A stretch of 7,843 bases of DNA from JBDSTW01 sp039914705. GTDB taxonomy: Bacteria; Pseudomonadota; Gammaproteobacteria; SURF-13. Made by a program: the position numbers and the translations under genes. Location of the stretch: positions 1 through 7,843 of the forward strand of contig JBDSOT010000007.1 in assembly GCA_039914705.1 (NCBI GenBank). The letters are read 5' to 3'. This document shows positions 6,115 through 7,843 of the stretch, in pieces. Positions within the stretch are counted from its first letter, which is position 1. The number at the start of each line of letters is the position of its first letter. The notes beneath the pieces are model-generated. The model did not search any database, was not told where the DNA came from, and was given only the letters and a program-made list of their open reading frames with translations.

Positions 6115-6912
6115 ATGCGCGAGACACCCGACATTCTCAAAAAAATTATTGCGCGCAAGGTCGAGGAGATTCGTGAGCGTAGCGGTCGCGTTTCACTACG
6201 CGAGCTTAGCAAGCGCATAGCCTCAGCGCCGCCGCCACGTGACTTCATTGCCGCCATCGAGGTGCGTGTGAACGCACATCAAACGGCAGTCATCGCCGAG
6301 ATTAAAAAGGCCTCGCCGAGCAGGGGAATTTTACGCGCAGAATTCCATCCGGCCGCAATCGCCGCTTCCTATGAACGGCATGGCGCAAGCTGTCTTTCCG
6401 TGTTGACTGACCGGGATTTTTTTCAAGGCGACGACAGCCATTTGCAAGAGGCGCGTGCGGCTTGCAGTCTGCCGGTGTTGCGCAAGGATTTTATGATCGA
6501 CGATTACCAGATTTACGAGGCACGCGTGCTGGGCGCTGATTGCATCCTGCTGATCGTCGCAGCGCTCGGCGATGCGCACATGCAAGAGCTTAGTGCGCTC
6601 GCCATGCAGCTTGGCATGGATGTGTTGGTGGAGGTGCACGACGCCGAGGAACTTGAACGCGCGCTGGTCCTTAACACACCTTTATTGGGAATCAATAATC
6701 GCGACCTGCGCAGCTTCGAGACCCGACTGGAAACTACACTGGATTTATTAAAGGCTATCCCGGCCAATCGTATTGTTGTTACGGAAAGCGGGATTCACAA
6801 TCAAACAGATGTGGCATTGATGCGGACGCAGGGTGTGCATGCCTTTCTCGTCGGCGAGGCCTTTATGAAGGCTGCCGACCCGGGCAAGGAATTGGCTAGG
6901 TTATTCGGGTGA
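6115..6912 (+). CDS. trpC: Indole-3-glycerol phosphate synthase
   Basis: This 265-residue TIM-barrel enzyme closes and decarboxylates carboxyphenylaminodeoxyribulose phosphate to indole-3-glycerol phosphate. It is a single-function protein, not the TrpC-TrpF fusion of E. coli, so a trpF gene should lie elsewhere. Family motifs in order are AEIKKASPSRG (61-71, with Glu62 and the catalytic lysine region), LSVLTDRDFFQG (94-105), VLRKDFM (121-127, with catalytic Lys124), LVEVHDAEEL (171-180, Glu173), GINNRDL (192-198, Asn194) and VTESGI (222-227, Glu224 and Ser225). The ATG at 6115 gives the usual N-terminus (DILKKIIARKVEEI). The Shine-Dalgarno is weak. It is the last gene of the trp cluster and faces the convergent crp-like gene 51 nt away, with no clear intrinsic terminator between them. 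Confidence 0.97.
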   Translation: MRETPDILKKIIARKVEEIRERSGRVSLRELSKRIASAPPPRDFIAAIEVRVNAHQTAVIAEIKKASPSRGILRAEFHPAAIAASYERHGASCLSVLTDRDFFQGDDSHLQEARAACSLPVLRKDFMIDDYQIYEARVLGADCILLIVAALGDAHMQELSALAMQLGMDVLVEVHDAEELERALVLNTPLLGINNRDLRSFETRLETTLDLLKAIPANRIVVTESGIHNQTDVALMRTQGVHAFLVGEAFMKAADPGKELARLFG

Positions 6913-6963
6913 TTACTGATAAGTCGATAAATAAGACTGCATTGTTCGCCCTCTCTGCGCCTC

Positions 6964-7656
6964 TTACACCAGACTGAATATCAGTCCCGCAGGCGGCTCC
7001 GCATGTTTCGCGCCACCGCTGTGCAGCACCAGGATGGCCTTACCTTTAACCTGAATTAATTGCTGTGCCTGTAAATCCTTCAGGACCCGACTCACCATTT
7101 CGCGCGAGCAGCCGGCGATGCGGCCAAGCTCCTGATGCGTAATGCTTATTTGCCGGCCGTTAGGATGGACGATAGCGCCCGCTGTGTTACTGATGTCTTG
7201 CAGTGCATTCAGCACGCGACCGCCGACATCGAGAAAGGCCAGGTCGCTTACCTTGCGGCCCGCCGTGCGCAGGCGCTGCGCCATCTGCGCAGCCAGCACA
7301 AATAAAATGTCCGCATATACTACGGACAATTCCGTTACCGCCAACTGACGCAATTTCTGATAACTGATCTCCGCCAGTTCGCAACTGTAACGCGCGCGCA
7401 CCCACACGCCGCGCGTCTTCTGATCAAGAAATAATCCTGCTTCGCCCAGAAAATCACCGGCGCTCAAATGGGCAAGCACGATCTCGCGGCCATCTGCACT
7501 TTCCACGCTGACGGCGGCTGTACCATCGACAAGATAATAAAGCAGATTTGCAGGCGTGCCGGGCTTGATGATTACGCTCTTGGCGGCATAACGTTTGCGC
7601 TCGCAATAGCTTAGCAGGCGAGTCAACGAGGCTGGATTAATGGGTGCGTGTGCCAT
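6964..7656 (-). CDS. crp: CRP/Vfr-family transcription regulator with altered effector pocket
   Basis: This 230-residue protein has a cyclic-nucleotide-binding domain (about 20-110), a long dimerisation helix (about 113-140) and a C-terminal winged helix-turn-helix. The core GDFLGEAGLF and the hinge LAFLDV match CRP and Vfr. The recognition helix keeps Arg185, Glu186 and Arg190 of CSREMVSR, the residues that read TGTGA half-sites in CRP, so a CRP-like DNA target is likely. In the pocket Gly71, Glu72 and Arg82 are kept, but the position of CRP Ser83 is Gly83, and those of Thr127 and Ser128 are Ala132 and Gly133. The hinge reads DVGGR instead of DVTGR. The C-terminus runs about 18 residues past the usual end. 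It may respond to another ligand or act without one, as Xanthomonas Clp departs from cAMP. Its place beside trpC and divergent from a yhfA-like gene supports crp/vfr orthology. Confidence 0.9.
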   Translation of the reverse strand: MAHAPINPASLTRLLSYCERKRYAAKSVIIKPGTPANLLYYLVDGTAAVSVESADGREIVLAHLSAGDFLGEAGLFLDQKTRGVWVRARYSCELAEISYQKLRQLAVTELSVVYADILFVLAAQMAQRLRTAGRKVSDLAFLDVGGRVLNALQDISNTAGAIVHPNGRQISITHQELGRIAGCSREMVSRVLKDLQAQQLIQVKGKAILVLHSGGAKHAEPPAGLIFSLV

Positions 7657-7792
7657 GCGAGTTTTTTGGTTAGGACGATTAATAAATACACCTGCAAGTA
7701 TGCCACAGCCCGGCCAGGTGTGTAGACGGTTTTAGTGACCATCATTGTGTGATAGCCTTGCCGGTTTCGAAATACCAGTGAAACTTCAGCCT
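7657..7792. promoter_or_regulatory. Divergent intergenic region between the crp-like gene and the yhfA-like gene
   Basis: These 136 nt must carry signals for two divergent genes. They contain a perfect 7-bp inverted repeat, ACACCTG (7688-7694) and CAGGTGT (7715-7721), separated by 20 nt. An A/T-rich block (7678-7690) could hold a -10 for the crp-like gene, but no good -35 was found. TGTGA (7748-7752) matches a CRP half-site, but the other half (7759-7763) matches at only two of five positions. Autoregulation is plausible for this family but is not shown by the sequence. Confidence 0.35.
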
Positions 7793-7843
7793 ATGGAAGC
7801 GCGCATCAAATGGGTACAGGACGCCACCTTTATCGGCGAGAGC
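7793..7843 (+). CDS. yhfA: OsmC/YhfA-family protein, N-terminus only
   Basis: Only 17 codons fall in the window: MEARIKWVQDATFIGES. They align with the start of E. coli YhfA (MQARVKWVEGLTFLGES), an OsmC-like protein of poorly defined role. OsmC relatives are often peroxide-reducing cysteine enzymes, but the cysteine region lies beyond the window. In E. coli yhfA is also divergent from crp, so gene order supports the call. The ATG at 7793 is preferred over an in-frame GTG at 7778 because it aligns with the family start, although neither has a clear Shine-Dalgarno. Confidence 0.75.
   Translation, partial: MEARIKWVQDATFIGES

Noticed and set aside
6913..6963. Intrinsic terminator between convergent trpC and the crp-like gene
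   Set aside because: The best pairing (AGTC at 6922-6925 with GACT at 6935-6938) is only 4 bp with no T-run on either strand.
7748..7763. CRP binding site in front of the yhfA-like gene
   Set aside because: The left half TGTGA is exact, but the right half TGCCG matches TCACA at only two of five positions, which is too weak to call.
7778..7792. GTG start five codons upstream in the yhfA-like frame
   Set aside because: The E. coli YhfA N-terminus aligns from the ATG at 7793, and the GTG has no ribosome-binding site.

Overview
The window looks like a conserved housekeeping segment of a gammaproteobacterial chromosome outside the enteric group. Rpe is very close to E. coli Rpe. The order rpe-gph-trpE followed by trpG-trpD-trpC and a CRP-family gene is the one I recall from pseudomonads and related gammaproteobacteria. 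The trp enzymes are unfused, unlike the trpGD and trpCF fusions of E. coli. The species cannot be named from this sequence. I see no phage, insertion sequence, CRISPR array, tRNA or rRNA.

Region 1 (1-1170) is molybdenum cofactor synthesis. A partial moaC runs leftwards off the window edge. Divergent from it is a tight moaD-moaE pair, the small and large subunits of molybdopterin synthase. MoaC makes cyclic pyranopterin monophosphate, and the MoaD-MoaE complex inserts the two dithiolene sulfurs.

Region 2 (1171-2944) holds rpe (ribulose-phosphate 3-epimerase) and gph (phosphoglycolate phosphatase), 14 nt apart. Each side is bounded by a REP-like palindrome with a GTAG head. One is a single unit after moaE; the other is an inverted pair after gph that can fold into an 18-bp hairpin. 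A structured leader lies between this pair and trpE. It has two nested inverted repeats and a 13-codon ORF whose last sense codon is Trp.

Region 3 (2945-6912) is trpE-trpG-trpD-trpC, all on the plus strand. These encode anthranilate synthase I and II, anthranilate phosphoribosyltransferase and indole-3-glycerol phosphate synthase, taking chorismate to indole-3-glycerol phosphate. trpF and trpBA are not in the window. trpE and trpG are only 4 nt apart, whereas in P. aeruginosa the pyocin cluster separates them.

Region 4 (6913-7843) holds a convergent CRP/Vfr-like regulator on the minus strand, and divergent from it the first codons of a YhfA/OsmC-family gene. The crp-yhfA divergent pair also occurs in E. 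coli. The regulator keeps the DNA-reading residues of CRP but has lost three polar residues that contact cAMP, and it has an extended C-terminus. This is the most interesting protein-level oddity here. I found no convincing new system in the window.
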